This document shows positions 1 through 8,818 of a stretch of DNA of 64,000 bases, piece after piece. The notes under the pieces are model-generated. The model searched no databases. It was not told the origin of the DNA and saw only the letters and a program-made list of their open reading frames with translations. Source of the stretch: Flavipsychrobacter stenotrophus. Lineage in GTDB: Bacteria; Bacteroidota; Bacteroidia; Chitinophagales; Chitinophagaceae. How positions within the stretch are numbered: position 1 is the stretch's first letter; each line of letters starts with the position of its first letter. A program made the translations under genes and the position numbers. The stretch is taken from positions 682,001 to 746,000 of the forward strand of contig NZ_PPSL01000003.1 of NCBI RefSeq assembly GCF_002954265.1, read 5' to 3'.

Positions 1-769
1 TGGTGCAGTATTGGCAGTTCTTGACGCAGCGGCAATAGAACAGCAGATAGGTGCTGCTACCACACAACTAAACCTTGCAAAAACACTGTACGAAAAGCAG
101 GAAAACTTGTGGAAGCAGAATATTGGTACTGAAGTACAATTATTGTCTGCTAAAACGCAGTATGAATCTGCGCAGAAAAATGTCGCAATTCTACAGGCGA
201 ACCGCAACATGTCAAAAATTGTAGCACCTATAAGTGGTACAGTTCAGGACGTAAAGCTGACAGTAGGTTCAGTAGTTAGTCCGGGGATGATTGGTATACA
301 AATAGTAGGTGGTGATAAGCTAAAGGCTACTGCCATGATCGGCGAAAATTACCTGGGTAAAGTAAAGGTAGGGGACCCGGTAAAAGTGATATTAGCTAAT
401 GCAGATGATTCTATGACCGCTAAAGTTAGTTTTGTAGGATCTGCTGTAAACACGTTGTCTCGTTCATTTGAAGTGCAGGTACAGTTGCCAAACAACGGTA
501 AGTTGCACCCTAATATGTCGTGCATCATGAAGATAGCTAACTATACTAACCCTAGTGCTATTGTAGTGCCGGTATCTGTAGTGCAAAAAACATCAGAAGG
601 TCAGATAGTTTATGTGGCAGATGGTACAAAAGCAAAGGCTGTGCCGGTAACAACCGGTAGAAATTCTAATGGTAATATAGAGGTGCTGAGTGGTCTGAAT
701 GCAGGAGACAAGGTAGTAACTGCCGGCTACGAAGAAATGGAGAACGGCCAGAACATTATCATACAATAA
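1..769 (+). CDS. RND efflux periplasmic adaptor subunit (HlyD/MFP family), 5' truncated
   Basis: This is the C-terminal 255 or so residues of a membrane-fusion protein that links an inner-membrane RND pump to an outer-membrane channel. The reading frame is open to the left edge (codons from base 2), so the TTG at 11 is not the true start. The visible part begins in the coiled-coil hairpin (Q-, L- and A-rich heptads, roughly the first 65 residues), then the second half of the lipoyl-like domain (IVAPISGTVQDV), the beta-barrel (about residues 95-170) and the membrane-proximal domain ending GLNAGDKVVTAGYEEMENGQ. The pump gene follows 44 bases downstream, so the two form an operon; an outer-membrane factor may lie upstream of the window. 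The substrate cannot be told from the sequence. Confidence 0.88.
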   Translation, partial: GAVLAVLDAAAIEQQIGAATTQLNLAKTLYEKQENLWKQNIGTEVQLLSAKTQYESAQKNVAILQANRNMSKIVAPISGTVQDVKLTVGSVVSPGMIGIQIVGGDKLKATAMIGENYLGKVKVGDPVKVILANADDSMTAKVSFVGSAVNTLSRSFEVQVQLPNNGKLHPNMSCIMKIANYTNPSAIVVPVSVVQKTSEGQIVYVADGTKAKAVPVTTGRNSNGNIEVLSGLNAGDKVVTAGYEEMENGQNIIIQ

Positions 770-813
770 GAAACAACACACACTAACAAGACAATTGTCT
801 CAACATATTTCTC

Positions 814-3800
814 ATGAAAGACGTATTTAAAGAGTTTAAGCCATCGAGCTGGGCTATTGATAATCGTACGGCTATTTATATAGTTACGATCCTCATTACC
901 CTGGCCGGACTTATGGCCTATCTTAGTTTGCCCAAGGAACAGTTTCCTGAAATTAAGATACCGAATATAATAGTACAAACAGTTTACCCTGGTACCTCTC
1001 CTGAGAACATGGAGAACCTGGTATCTAAGCCTATTGAAAAGCAGGTGAAGAACCTTACAGGTGTCAAGAAGGTAACCAGTACCTCATTCCAGGACTACTC
1101 TGTAGTAATAGTGGAATTTAACACTGACGTAAAGATCGATAAGGCCAAGCAGGATGTAAAGGACGGAGTAGACAAGGCAAAGCAAGACTTGCCTAAGAAC
1201 CTTCCTTATCAGCCTGAGGTAAAAGATATTGACCTTTCTGAACTGCCGATATTATCTGTGAATATCTCCGGTAACTATGACCTGAAGCGCCTGCGTAAGT
1301 ATGCAGATAAGGTGAAGGACAACATAGAGGCGATGAAGCAGATAAAGCAGGTGAATCGTGTTGGTGCACTTGACAGGGAAATACAGATCAATGTTGACAT
1401 GTTCAAGATGCAGGCCGCGGGTATCACGTTTGATGATATAGACCACGCCATAGCCGGTGAGAACGTATCTACTACTGCCGGTGAGGTGGGTATGAATAAC
1501 CAGAAGCGTGTATTGAGTATCAGGAATGAGTTCAAGTCGGCTGATGAGATCAATAATATTATTGTAAAGAACGGATCTGGTGGAAGTGTTTACCTACGCA
1601 ATATAGCACAGGTAGTAGACAGCTTTGCTGAGCAGAAGAGTTATGCGCGACTGGACAACAAAAATGTTATCACGCTGAACATTATCAAAGCAAAGGGTGC
1701 CAACCTTATTGAGGCAAGTGACAAGATACAGGAGTTGGTAACCAAGATGCAGAAGAGCGGTGACTTACCAAAGGACCTGACCATAGTAACTACAGGAGAT
1801 CAGTCTCAGACCACACGTAATACGTTGCACGATCTGATCAATACTATCATCATCGGTTTCTTGCTGGTGACTATTATCCTTATGTTCTTTATGGGCGTTA
1901 CCAATGCGTTGTTCGTAGCATTGTCTGTGCCTTTGTCTTGCGCCATTGCGTTCCTGGTGCTCCCTACAATCGGGTTCACGCTGAACATGATCGTGTTGTT
2001 CTCATTCCTGTTGGCACTGGGTATAGTGGTGGATGATGCCATTGTGGTAATTGAGAATACTCACCGTATTTTCGACAATGGTAAGATGAGTATAACCAAG
2101 GCTGCCAAGCTGGCTACAGGAGAGGTGTTCCTGCCAGTATTGTCGGGTACAGCTACAACGCTGATGCCGTTCATACCATTGGCATTCTGGAAGGGTGTTA
2201 TTGGTAGCTTCATGTTCTTCCTGCCTATTACCCTGATCATTACGCTGGTAGCATCATTGCTGGTGGCATATATCATCAACCCGGTATTCGCGGTATCATT
2301 CATGAAGCCTGAGAGCCATGAAGAGCACCATGCTAAGCGGAGGATAAGCCTGAGAGATAAGGTACTTGCAGTGATATTTATTGCTATCGCAGCTATCTTC
2401 TACCTGTCGGGCAATATATCTGTTGGTAACTTTGTAATGTTTATTTATGTTTTCATTTTAATGGAGAAGTTCATCTTCTCTAAATGGATCCATAGTTTCC
2501 AGAACAAGGCATGGCCTGCTTTCCGCGACTGGTATACAAGAGTATTGAAGATGGCACTAAGAAGGCCGGGAATGGTATTGGTAGTTACTTTGGTGCTTTT
2601 GCCATTATCTATATTCCTGTATGTACTGCGTAAGCCACCGTTTGTATTCTTTCCATCTGCACAGCCGAACTTTGCTTATGTATACCTGAATCTGCCGGTA
2701 GGAACTGACCAGGCATTTACCAATGAGGTAATGAGGAAGCTGGAAGCGAAGGTGAATACAGTATTGATAGATCCTAAGACAGGTAAGAGAACGGATATTG
2801 TTAAGTCTGTAATCTCTAACGTAACCGTGGATGCGGTTGACCCTAATGCAGGTGAGATCGGAGACTTCCCTAACAAGGGTAAAATATCTGTTGCCTTCGT
2901 TGACTTTGCAGAGCGTCATGGTATATCATCTGCCGACTACCTGGAAAGGATACGTAATGTGGTAAGGTCTTACCCTGGTGCTGAGATAACAGTGGATAAA
3001 GAAGGTGGCGGACCACCATTGCCTAAGCCCGTAGTAATTGAGATAACAGGTGAAAATCTGGATACTTTGGTAGCTACAGCTGAGCGCATGAAGCGCTATC
3101 TGAAAGCTAAGCAGGTGCCGGGTGTGGAAGAGTTGCGTAGTGACTTTGATGCGCACAAACCAGAGATAGTATTCGATGTGAACCGCGAGCATATGAATAA
3201 CGAGAGCATCTCTACCTATGCGGTAGCTATGAATCTGCGTACTGCCATATTTGGTAAGGAAGTATCGCGCTTCAGAGATGTGAATGATGATTATCCGATC
3301 AATCTCCGCCTCATACAATCACAGAGGAATAACATTGATGCGGTGAAGAATATGCCGATAGTGTTCCGTGATATGGGTATGGGAGGTATGATAAGATCGG
3401 TACCGGTAAGTGCATTTGCAGATATACACTATGGTAGCACTTATGGTGGTATCAAACGTAAGAACCAGAAGCGTATCATATCGCTGTCATCTAATGTGAT
3501 AGCAGGCTTTGACGAGAATGATGTAGTGGCAGCAGTGCAGCGCGAGATCAATGATTTCCACTACTCTTCATTGATCACAGTAAAGATGGGTGGACAGCAG
3601 GAAGAGCAGGCGGAAACAATGAGCTTCCTGGGTAATGCGATGTTGATATCTATGATGTTGATATTCCTTATCCTCATATTGCAGTTCAACTCGCTGAGCC
3701 GTACTGTTATTATTATGAGTGAAGTGTTGTTCAGTATCACGGGTGTGTTCCTGGGTTACGCGGCATTTGGCAATACCTTTAGTATGGTAATGAGTGGTAT

Positions 3801-4239
3801 CGGTATCATAGCATTGGCTGGTATAGTAGTGCGAAACGGTATCTTGCTGGTAGAGTTTATGGACATGATGCTGCATGAAGGCATGACACCATATGACGCT
3901 ATAGTAGAAGCAGGCCGTACACGTATGACGCCTGTATTGCTTACAGCTACAGCAGCTATACTGGGACTTGTGCCATTGGCCGTTGGTCTGAATATAGACT
4001 TCGGTACATTGTTGTCTGAATTTAACCCACATATCTTCTTTGGTGGTGATAGTGCTGAGTTTTGGAACTCACTGGCATGGACAATGATCTATGGTCTGTC
4101 TTTCGCAACAGTTCTGACGCTCATAGTTGTGCCATGTATGTGCTTGCTCAGCTTCCGCTTTAAGGATTGGGTAAAGAAAGTTTCCGGTAAGGCTGGTGCA
4201 GCATTAGCTGCCGATGATAAGCTGGATGAAGTAGCATAG
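814..4239 (+). CDS. RND efflux transporter permease (AcrB/MexB family)
   Basis: Proton-driven inner-membrane exporter, 1,141 residues, slightly longer than AcrB (1,049). TM1 lies near residues 18-37, the first porter region at about 45-330, a bundle of TM helices at 340-500, an extra hydrophobic stretch with a charged linker at about 505-560, the second periplasmic loop at 620-950 and the last TM bundle at 955-1120. The proton-relay pair of TM4 is present as D407-D408 in the context GIVVDDAIVVIENTHR. The additional insert and the PNAGEIGDFPNKGK loop are differences from classical multidrug pumps. It follows the adaptor gene by 44 bases and ends at a strong terminator. The family is certain; whether it exports drugs, lipids or siderophores is not. 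Confidence 0.95.
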   Translation: MKDVFKEFKPSSWAIDNRTAIYIVTILITLAGLMAYLSLPKEQFPEIKIPNIIVQTVYPGTSPENMENLVSKPIEKQVKNLTGVKKVTSTSFQDYSVVIVEFNTDVKIDKAKQDVKDGVDKAKQDLPKNLPYQPEVKDIDLSELPILSVNISGNYDLKRLRKYADKVKDNIEAMKQIKQVNRVGALDREIQINVDMFKMQAAGITFDDIDHAIAGENVSTTAGEVGMNNQKRVLSIRNEFKSADEINNIIVKNGSGGSVYLRNIAQVVDSFAEQKSYARLDNKNVITLNIIKAKGANLIEASDKIQELVTKMQKSGDLPKDLTIVTTGDQSQTTRNTLHDLINTIIIGFLLVTIILMFFMGVTNALFVALSVPLSCAIAFLVLPTIGFTLNMIVLFSFLLALGIVVDDAIVVIENTHRIFDNGKMSITKAAKLATGEVFLPVLSGTATTLMPFIPLAFWKGVIGSFMFFLPITLIITLVASLLVAYIINPVFAVSFMKPESHEEHHAKRRISLRDKVLAVIFIAIAAIFYLSGNISVGNFVMFIYVFILMEKFIFSKWIHSFQNKAWPAFRDWYTRVLKMALRRPGMVLVVTLVLLPLSIFLYVLRKPPFVFFPSAQPNFAYVYLNLPVGTDQAFTNEVMRKLEAKVNTVLIDPKTGKRTDIVKSVISNVTVDAVDPNAGEIGDFPNKGKISVAFVDFAERHGISSADYLERIRNVVRSYPGAEITVDKEGGGPPLPKPVVIEITGENLDTLVATAERMKRYLKAKQVPGVEELRSDFDAHKPEIVFDVNREHMNNESISTYAVAMNLRTAIFGKEVSRFRDVNDDYPINLRLIQSQRNNIDAVKNMPIVFRDMGMGGMIRSVPVSAFADIHYGSTYGGIKRKNQKRIISLSSNVIAGFDENDVVAAVQREINDFHYSSLITVKMGGQQEEQAETMSFLGNAMLISMMLIFLILILQFNSLSRTVIIMSEVLFSITGVFLGYAAFGNTFSMVMSGIGIIALAGIVVRNGILLVEFMDMMLHEGMTPYDAIVEAGRTRMTPVLLTATAAILGLVPLAVGLNIDFGTLLSEFNPHIFFGGDSAEFWNSLAWTMIYGLSFATVLTLIVVPCMCLLSFRFKDWVKKVSGKAGAALAADDKLDEVA

Positions 4240-4262
4240 TTTTAGAATAAATAGTAAGAGAA

Positions 4263-4291
4263 GGGTCGCGGTAATTCGCGGCCCTTTTTTT
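4263..4291 (+). terminator. Rho-independent terminator of the RND efflux operon
   Basis: An 8-bp GC-rich stem (GGGTCGCG / CGCGGCCC, one G-T pair) with a six-base loop is followed by a run of seven T. It lies 23 bases after the pump stop codon. Confidence 0.85.
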
Positions 4292-4295
4292 GTTT

Positions 4296-4303
4296 TAATT
4301 TTG
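4296..4303 (+). promoter_or_regulatory. Bacteroidota -7 promoter element (TAATTTTG)
   Basis: Exact match to TAnnTTTG, 40 bases upstream of the Crp/Fnr start and directly after the preceding terminator. No clear -33 TTTG was found at the usual spacing. Confidence 0.45.
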
Positions 4304-4343
4304 GACAGCGTCACCTAACTTTATTTAACTTAATAATTGTTTC

Positions 4344-4931
4344 ATGTCTACTCCCGAAAATACATTAAGAGCTCAGATAGAAAAGCTGGTGCCACTAAGT
4401 GATGCTGACTGGGACTTGCTTTTGCCACACCTTGAGCTGAGAATGGTGAAGAAGAACACACTATTTGCAGAAGAAGGTAAAATGGGTAAAGAGGTAGGCA
4501 TGATACTGGAGGGTTGCATGCGTCACTACTATACCAGAGATGGAGAAGAAAGATCTACCTATTTCTATTTCGAGAATGCATTGGTAGGGCCATACCTTAG
4601 TTGTATTACCGGGCAGCCATCGCAGATAAGTATTGATGCACTGGCCGATACGCAGCTTATCGTATTTCCGTATAAGCGGCTGGCAGAGCTGTTTGATGCT
4701 AACAAGACATGGGAACGATTTGGCCGTAAGCTGGCTGAATGGGCACTCATAGGTGTGGAGGAACGTATGGTGGGCTTGCTCACACTTAGTCCCGAGGAAA
4801 GGTACAATCAGCTATTGGCCGGTAATAAACAAAAGATCATAGAGCGAATACCGCAGCATTTGATTGCCAATTATCTGGGTATAACTCCTGTAAGTCTTAG
4901 TCGTATCAGAAATAGGATAACAAAAAAGTGA
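4344..4931 (+). CDS. Crp/Fnr family transcriptional regulator
   Basis: A 195-residue protein with an N-terminal cyclic-nucleotide-binding fold (about residues 25-120; LFAEEGKMGKEVGMILEGCM is the typical beta-roll start) and a C-terminal winged-helix region around residues 165-192 (HLIANYLGITPVSLSRIRNR). The HTH is short, as in the many Bacteroidota Crp/Fnr proteins that end soon after the recognition helix. No Fnr-type cysteine cluster is visible, so it is not an iron-sulfur oxygen sensor. It is followed on the same strand by the interrupted SRPBCC gene, which may be its target, but that is inference. Effector unknown. Confidence 0.9.
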   Translation: MSTPENTLRAQIEKLVPLSDADWDLLLPHLELRMVKKNTLFAEEGKMGKEVGMILEGCMRHYYTRDGEERSTYFYFENALVGPYLSCITGQPSQISIDALADTQLIVFPYKRLAELFDANKTWERFGRKLAEWALIGVEERMVGLLTLSPEERYNQLLAGNKQKIIERIPQHLIANYLGITPVSLSRIRNRITKK

Positions 4932-5020
4932 TCTGCCGTTTTCTTGTCTTTTGTTATCGTTTTGAGCCGGTGTGTTGACCGAATTTTGTGTCAACAAATC
5001 GCCCCTAAAAAACAAACAAA

Positions 5021-5500
5021 ATGAACAACAAGTCAAATGCCTACGGACAAGTAATTAAGAACAGTAAACAGCTCTACACAGAGATCACTATCAAGGCAGC
5101 ACCCGAAAAGGTATGGACAGTATTAACAGACTTTGCAGCCTATCCTTCGTGGAATCCTTTTGTCAAATCTATTATAGGAACACCCGTAGTTGGTAAGCCA
5201 ATTGAGGTGCTGTTGTAGCCGGAAGGATCGAAAGGGATGAAGATGCAGCCGGAAGTAATAAATTATGAAGCGAATAGGGAATTGCGCTGGATAGGTAAAC
5301 TATTTGCCTCACACATATTTGATGGTGAACATGCCTTTGTACTGCATGATAATGGCGACGGAACGACAACCTTTATGCAGTATGAACACTTCAGGGGGAT
5401 ACTGGTGCCCTTTCTTAAGAAGATGCTGGATGTGGATACAAAGGCTTCTTTTATGCAAATGAATGAAGCGTTGAAGAAGAGGGTAGAATCATCGAACTAA
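5021..5500 (+). pseudogene. SRPBCC domain protein interrupted by an in-frame TAG
   Basis: One frame encodes a complete SRPBCC/polyketide-cyclase-like protein of 159 codons if a single TAG at 5216-5218 is read through. The N-terminal half (ITIKAAPEKVWTVLTDFAAY, SWNPFVKSI) and the C-terminal half (MQPEVINYEANRELRWIGKL, HAFVLHDNGDGTTTFMQYEH) are both well conserved in type and lie in the same frame, so no indel is needed. The stop falls where relatives usually have a residue in a surface strand; CAG to TAG is the simplest change. Either it is a recent nonsense mutation, a sequencing error, or two fragments remain. These proteins bind small hydrophobic ligands; the role here is unknown. Confidence 0.8.
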
Positions 5501-6210
5501 TCTGTGCTCTTGTCGATCAGTCCTTCTGAGTCTTTATTGATATTTCTTCCTTTGCCGAATAGGAAGCCTGCAGAGATACCCCACATCTTGTTCTTACTTA
5601 CTTCTGATGGAATGAGGCTTATGTCTTTTACTCCCGATGTGTAATAGAGTTTGAAATAAAGCCCTGTGGGCATTTCATAACCTATAAAGAATGTGGCACC
5701 AATATCGAATTTGCGTAGTATCTGGTCGGGTGCAGTTTTGGTATATCTGGTAAATAGGGTGTCGTTGTAAGAGCCATGTGCGTTAAAGGTATTGCTGCCC
5801 CCCATAAGATAAGACATAGTTGCGCCCATGCCCAGTATTGCCCTGCCCTTGCCTTGTGAGCGGGTTTTGTAGACCATAGTCAGCGGCAGGTCTATATAGT
5901 TCAATACAAGCGATCTGCTCTCATAATCGTTAAGGCTGTCGCTTACATAAAATGAGTAATTGCGGTTCCCACCTTTGTGCGATATGGATAAGCCCGATTG
6001 GAAATAAATGTGCTTGCTGAAAGGCGCATCGATAACACCGCCAAACTTGTAAGAGAATATGCTCGATGTGCTGGACGATGTAAATGCACTATTGGGCACG
6101 AAGCGCACATTACTGCTACCCAGGCTTGCTTCCGGACCAAAGCCAAGTTGCGCATATGAAGAAGAGCAGATAAAAAGGCCGGCTATAAGTGCAAGTGTTT
6201 TCATACGCAT
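5497..6210 (-). CDS. Outer-membrane beta-barrel protein (PorT-like fold)
   Basis: Secreted protein of about 237 residues with a clear signal peptide (MRMKTLALIAGLFICSSSYA, cleavage before Q) followed by alternating strands typical of small Bacteroidota barrels (LGFGPEASLG, KFGGVIDAPF, IYFQSGLSISHKGG, IDLPLTMVYKT). ATG at 6210 is chosen because upstream codons in frame begin only with TTG at 6225. It ends in a convergent 4-bp overlap with the broken SRPBCC gene. It begins 16 bases after the aminotransferase stop, so both are probably co-transcribed. Function is not evident; the family includes PorT-type and adhesion barrels. Confidence 0.8.
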   Translation of the reverse strand: MRMKTLALIAGLFICSSSYAQLGFGPEASLGSSNVRFVPNSAFTSSSTSSIFSYKFGGVIDAPFSKHIYFQSGLSISHKGGNRNYSFYVSDSLNDYESRSLVLNYIDLPLTMVYKTRSQGKGRAILGMGATMSYLMGGSNTFNAHGSYNDTLFTRYTKTAPDQILRKFDIGATFFIGYEMPTGLYFKLYYTSGVKDISLIPSEVSKNKMWGISAGFLFGKGRNINKDSEGLIDKSTD

Positions 6211-6226
6211 GGTTTGAAGCGGCAAC

Positions 6227-7039
6227 TTAAAATAATTTATTCGTTAGCGACTTGGTAAACGTGTTAAAGTATTGTTTATTACCTACGCTGCCTATCCACC
6301 TTATCTTCCTTATGGCATTGGTAAGGAATACTTCATCAGCATGCATCAGTGTGTCGATGTTCAATGCCTGTTCCTTTACTGTTACAGAAGCCATCACATG
6401 CCTGCGCATTACACCTTCTATGCAGCCTTCTGATAATGGTGGTGTATAGATGATGCCTTCTTTTATCCAGAAGATGTTGGCGATCGTACTTTCTATGATG
6501 TTGCCGGCGGTATTGCATACTAGTGCATCATTCCATTTGTTGGCCTTAGCTTGTCTTGCGGCCATGGCATAAATGAGCGCATTACAAGATTTCAGATTGG
6601 CCAGGCTATCGGCGCTTTTATTCAATCCTTCAGCTATGCCCAGTGTTAGTCCATTTTCGTTAAACAAAATAGCCTCCTCGTTCAGCTCAAAACACTCTAT
6701 GATATATCCCGGTTTTGCTGCATCCTGTCCAAACATGCCCCCGCCACCGGCGTATACCTGTAGTCTTACCCTGCACAAATGTTCGAGGTTATTCTTTTTG
6801 ACTGTTTTAAGTACTTGCTCGGCAATGACTCCTGGTTTCATTAAAGAGGGTACGTCAAATGATAGCTGTTGCATGCCTGCAAACAACCGGTCCATATGAT
6901 ATTCCTGAAGCCTTATTGTGCCATTCTGCACCAGCAGCGTCTCAAACAACCCAAAGCCATACCTGAAAGCACCATTATCTACAGGAAGCATTGCTTTGTC
7001 TGAAGCCTGTATTCTACCATTTATGTTTACGTAATTCAA
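6227..7039 (-). CDS. Class IV aminotransferase, aminodeoxychorismate lyase-like
   Basis: PLP enzyme of fold type IV, about 270 residues. The start motif FRYGFGLFETLLVQNGTIRL, the YAMAARQAKANKWNDALVCN segment carrying the PLP lysine, and GNIIESTIANIFWIKEG are characteristic of the PabC/BCAT/D-amino-acid transaminase family. No ATG lies before residue 20 of the conserved region; TTG at 7039-7037 gives (M)NYVNINGRI, the usual family start, so TTG initiation is proposed, with another TTG at 7081 as alternative. Aminodeoxychorismate lyase (4-aminobenzoate synthesis) is the likeliest role and would fit the PabA-type amidotransferase at 60.7 kb, but branched-chain aminotransferase activity cannot be excluded. 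It is divergent from the lpxD-like gene. Confidence 0.8.
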   Translation of the reverse strand: MNYVNINGRIQASDKAMLPVDNGAFRYGFGLFETLLVQNGTIRLQEYHMDRLFAGMQQLSFDVPSLMKPGVIAEQVLKTVKKNNLEHLCRVRLQVYAGGGGMFGQDAAKPGYIIECFELNEEAILFNENGLTLGIAEGLNKSADSLANLKSCNALIYAMAARQAKANKWNDALVCNTAGNIIESTIANIFWIKEGIIYTPPLSEGCIEGVMRRHVMASVTVKEQALNIDTLMHADEVFLTNAIRKIRWIGSVGNKQYFNTFTKSLTNKLF

Positions 7040-7114
7040 TAGCTGATTGATTAATACCCCGAAATTAGTTGAAAGAAACAATACACTTAGCTAAAACGTG
7101 CAGAGGCAAATTTG

Positions 7115-7122
7115 TATTTTTG
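7115..7122 (+). promoter_or_regulatory. Bacteroidota -7 promoter element (TATTTTTG)
   Basis: Exact TAnnTTTG match ending 16 bases before the ATG of the LpxD-like gene, in the short divergent gap with the aminotransferase. Confidence 0.45.
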
Positions 7123-7138
7123 CGCAAACTTTTTCCGA

Positions 7139-8086
7139 ATGCAGTTTGAACAAGCGATTCCCGTGCAGTGGCTGGCCGAATTTATTGGTGCCGAATTGAG
7201 AGGTGATACAGAACAATTGGCCACCGGTATCAACGAGATCCACATGGTCACTCCGGGTGATATTTCTTTTGTTGATTTTGAAAAGTACTATGATAAATGC
7301 CTTAATTCGGCAGCTACCATTATCATCATCAACAAAGATGTGGAGTGCCCTGCAGGAAAGACCTTGTTGGTTTGCAAAGATCCATTCGATGCCTACATCA
7401 AAATAGTAAAGCGTTTCCGTCCGTTTGAGCCTGCTACTAAAATGATCAGTGACAGTGCTGTGATAGGCGAGGGTACACACATACAGCCGGGTGTATTTGT
7501 AGGTAATCACGTACGCATAGGCAAAGACTGTTTGATACACCCCAATGTGACCATCTACGATCACACCATCATTGGCGACAATGTGGTGATACACTCGGGT
7601 ACGGTAATAGGTGCGGATGCATTTTATTTTAAGCGTTACAAGGCGCGCGATACCCAATATGAGAAGATGGTAAGCTGCGGTAGGGTAGTGCTGGAAGATG
7701 ATGTGGAAATAGGCGCCTGCTGTACAGTAGATCGTGGCGTAAGCGGAGATACGGTCATCGGCAAGGGTACCAAGTTGGATAATCATATACAGGTAGGGCA
7801 TGATACAGTAGTGGGCAAAAATTGCCTGTTTGCATCGCAGGTAGGTGTGGCAGGTGTGGCGCATATAGAAGATGAGGTGATACTTTGGGGGCAAGTGGGC
7901 GTGAATAAGGACCTGACCATAGGCAAGGGAGCAATTATTTTGGCGCAGTCGGGTGTTCCTTCTAGTGTTGATGGAGGAAAAGTGTATTTTGGTTCTCCGG
8001 TAGAAGAAGCAAAGACAAAGATGAAGGAGTTGGCATGGATTAAACGCCTTCCCGAGATCTGGCAAAAGCTGAACAACACTAAATAA
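7139..8086 (+). CDS. LpxD-like UDP-3-O-acylglucosamine N-acyltransferase
   Basis: Left-handed beta-helix acyltransferase of 315 residues. An N-terminal uridine-binding domain (about 1-100) is followed by hexapeptide repeats (VIGEGTHIQPGVFVGNHVRI onward), the segment DNHIQVGHDTVVGKNC with the catalytic-type histidine, and a C-terminal helix (PEIWQKLN). This family adds the N-linked acyl chain in lipid A synthesis. The true start is ATG at 7139; the frame opens from a TTG at 7112. The cysteine-rich stretch GACCTVDRGV and the absence of lpxC, fabZ or lpxA neighbours suggest a second, stand-alone LpxD paralogue, which many Bacteroidota carry. Acyl-chain specificity is unknown. Confidence 0.88.
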   Translation: MQFEQAIPVQWLAEFIGAELRGDTEQLATGINEIHMVTPGDISFVDFEKYYDKCLNSAATIIIINKDVECPAGKTLLVCKDPFDAYIKIVKRFRPFEPATKMISDSAVIGEGTHIQPGVFVGNHVRIGKDCLIHPNVTIYDHTIIGDNVVIHSGTVIGADAFYFKRYKARDTQYEKMVSCGRVVLEDDVEIGACCTVDRGVSGDTVIGKGTKLDNHIQVGHDTVVGKNCLFASQVGVAGVAHIEDEVILWGQVGVNKDLTIGKGAIILAQSGVPSSVDGGKVYFGSPVEEAKTKMKELAWIKRLPEIWQKLNNTK

Positions 8087-8097
8087 TTTTGTTACAC

Positions 8098-8131
8098 CTT
8101 CCTCTCCTTTGGAGAGGGCCGGGGTGAGGCC
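8098..8131. repeat. Dispersed intergenic palindrome, family E copy 1
   Basis: GC-rich element whose core contains CTCTCCTTTGGAGAG followed by GGCCGGGGTGAGGC. The same sequence in the opposite orientation lies at 43508-43540 with only a few changes. It sits just after the LpxD-like stop codon. Confidence 0.7.
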
Positions 8132-8143
8132 CAATTAACCAAA

Positions 8144-8698
8144 ATGGTATCTATACCCGTAAACGACAATATTACCCTGCGCACCTACGTAAGAGAGGAC
8201 GCTGATGCCTTGTTTGCTGCGGTCAATGGTATGCGGTCACATTTAGGCCCGTGGTTAGACTGGGTGGGGTATACCACTAAGCCCGAACATTCATTGCAGT
8301 TTATACAAGACTCTTTGCACCAGCTGGAAATGCAGGAAGCACTGGCTATGGGTATTTTCTATGACGGAGTAATAATTGGCGGTATTGGTATGCATCAGTG
8401 GGATCACAGGGTGAAAAAAGCCCAGATAGGTTATTGGCTTACCAAAGACCATGAGGGCAAGGGCATACTTACCGAAAGCCTGAAACACTTCTTTGATTTC
8501 CTGTTTGGTAAAATAGGACTCAACAAAATAGAGATACACTTTGTTGCAGCCAATAAACGCAGTGCAAAAGTAGCCGAACGCATGGGCTGCCAGATAGAAG
8601 GAGTGCTCCGCCAGAGCGCAGTAAGAAATGGCAGCATAGAAAATGTGGTCATCGCCGGCCTGTTGAAAACAGAATGGATGGCGGCGGTCAAAGCTTAG
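8144..8698 (+). CDS. GNAT family N-acetyltransferase (RimJ/RimL type)
   Basis: A 184-residue GCN5-related acetyltransferase. The N-terminal part ITLRTYVREDADALFAAVNG is the typical beta1-alpha1 start; GIGMHQWDHRVKKAQIGYWL and KDHEGKGILTESLKHFFDFL carry the acetyl-CoA pyrophosphate loop (EGKGILTE); NKIEIHFVAANKRSAKVAER followed by MGCQIEGVLRQS is the hallmark C-terminal region. Relatives acetylate ribosomal protein N-termini or small amines and amino acids. Substrate unknown. Confidence 0.9.
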   Translation: MVSIPVNDNITLRTYVREDADALFAAVNGMRSHLGPWLDWVGYTTKPEHSLQFIQDSLHQLEMQEALAMGIFYDGVIIGGIGMHQWDHRVKKAQIGYWLTKDHEGKGILTESLKHFFDFLFGKIGLNKIEIHFVAANKRSAKVAERMGCQIEGVLRQSAVRNGSIENVVIAGLLKTEWMAAVKA

Positions 8699-8723
8699 CC
8701 AAGGCACGCTCTCCAATCAAATA

Positions 8724-8758
8724 ATTGCCAAATTGTCGAATTGCCGAATTGTCAAATT
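8724..8758. repeat. Octamer array ATTGYCRA, copy 1
   Basis: Four consecutive 8-bp units (ATTGCCAA, ATTGTCGA, ATTGCCGA, ATTGTCAA) followed by ATTTT. It begins 25 bases after the acetyltransferase stop codon. Related arrays lie at 22103-22180 and 25137-25155. Confidence 0.8.
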
Positions 8759-8818
8759 TTACATTTCTTTAAGTATTATAATCTTTAATTTTACTAGCAA
8801 CTAAATATACCACTACCC

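Noticed and set aside
7091-8134. A 347-residue minus-strand open frame
   Set aside because: It lies opposite the LpxD-like gene, has a C/H/Y-rich composition unlike any protein family, and no promoter or start support.
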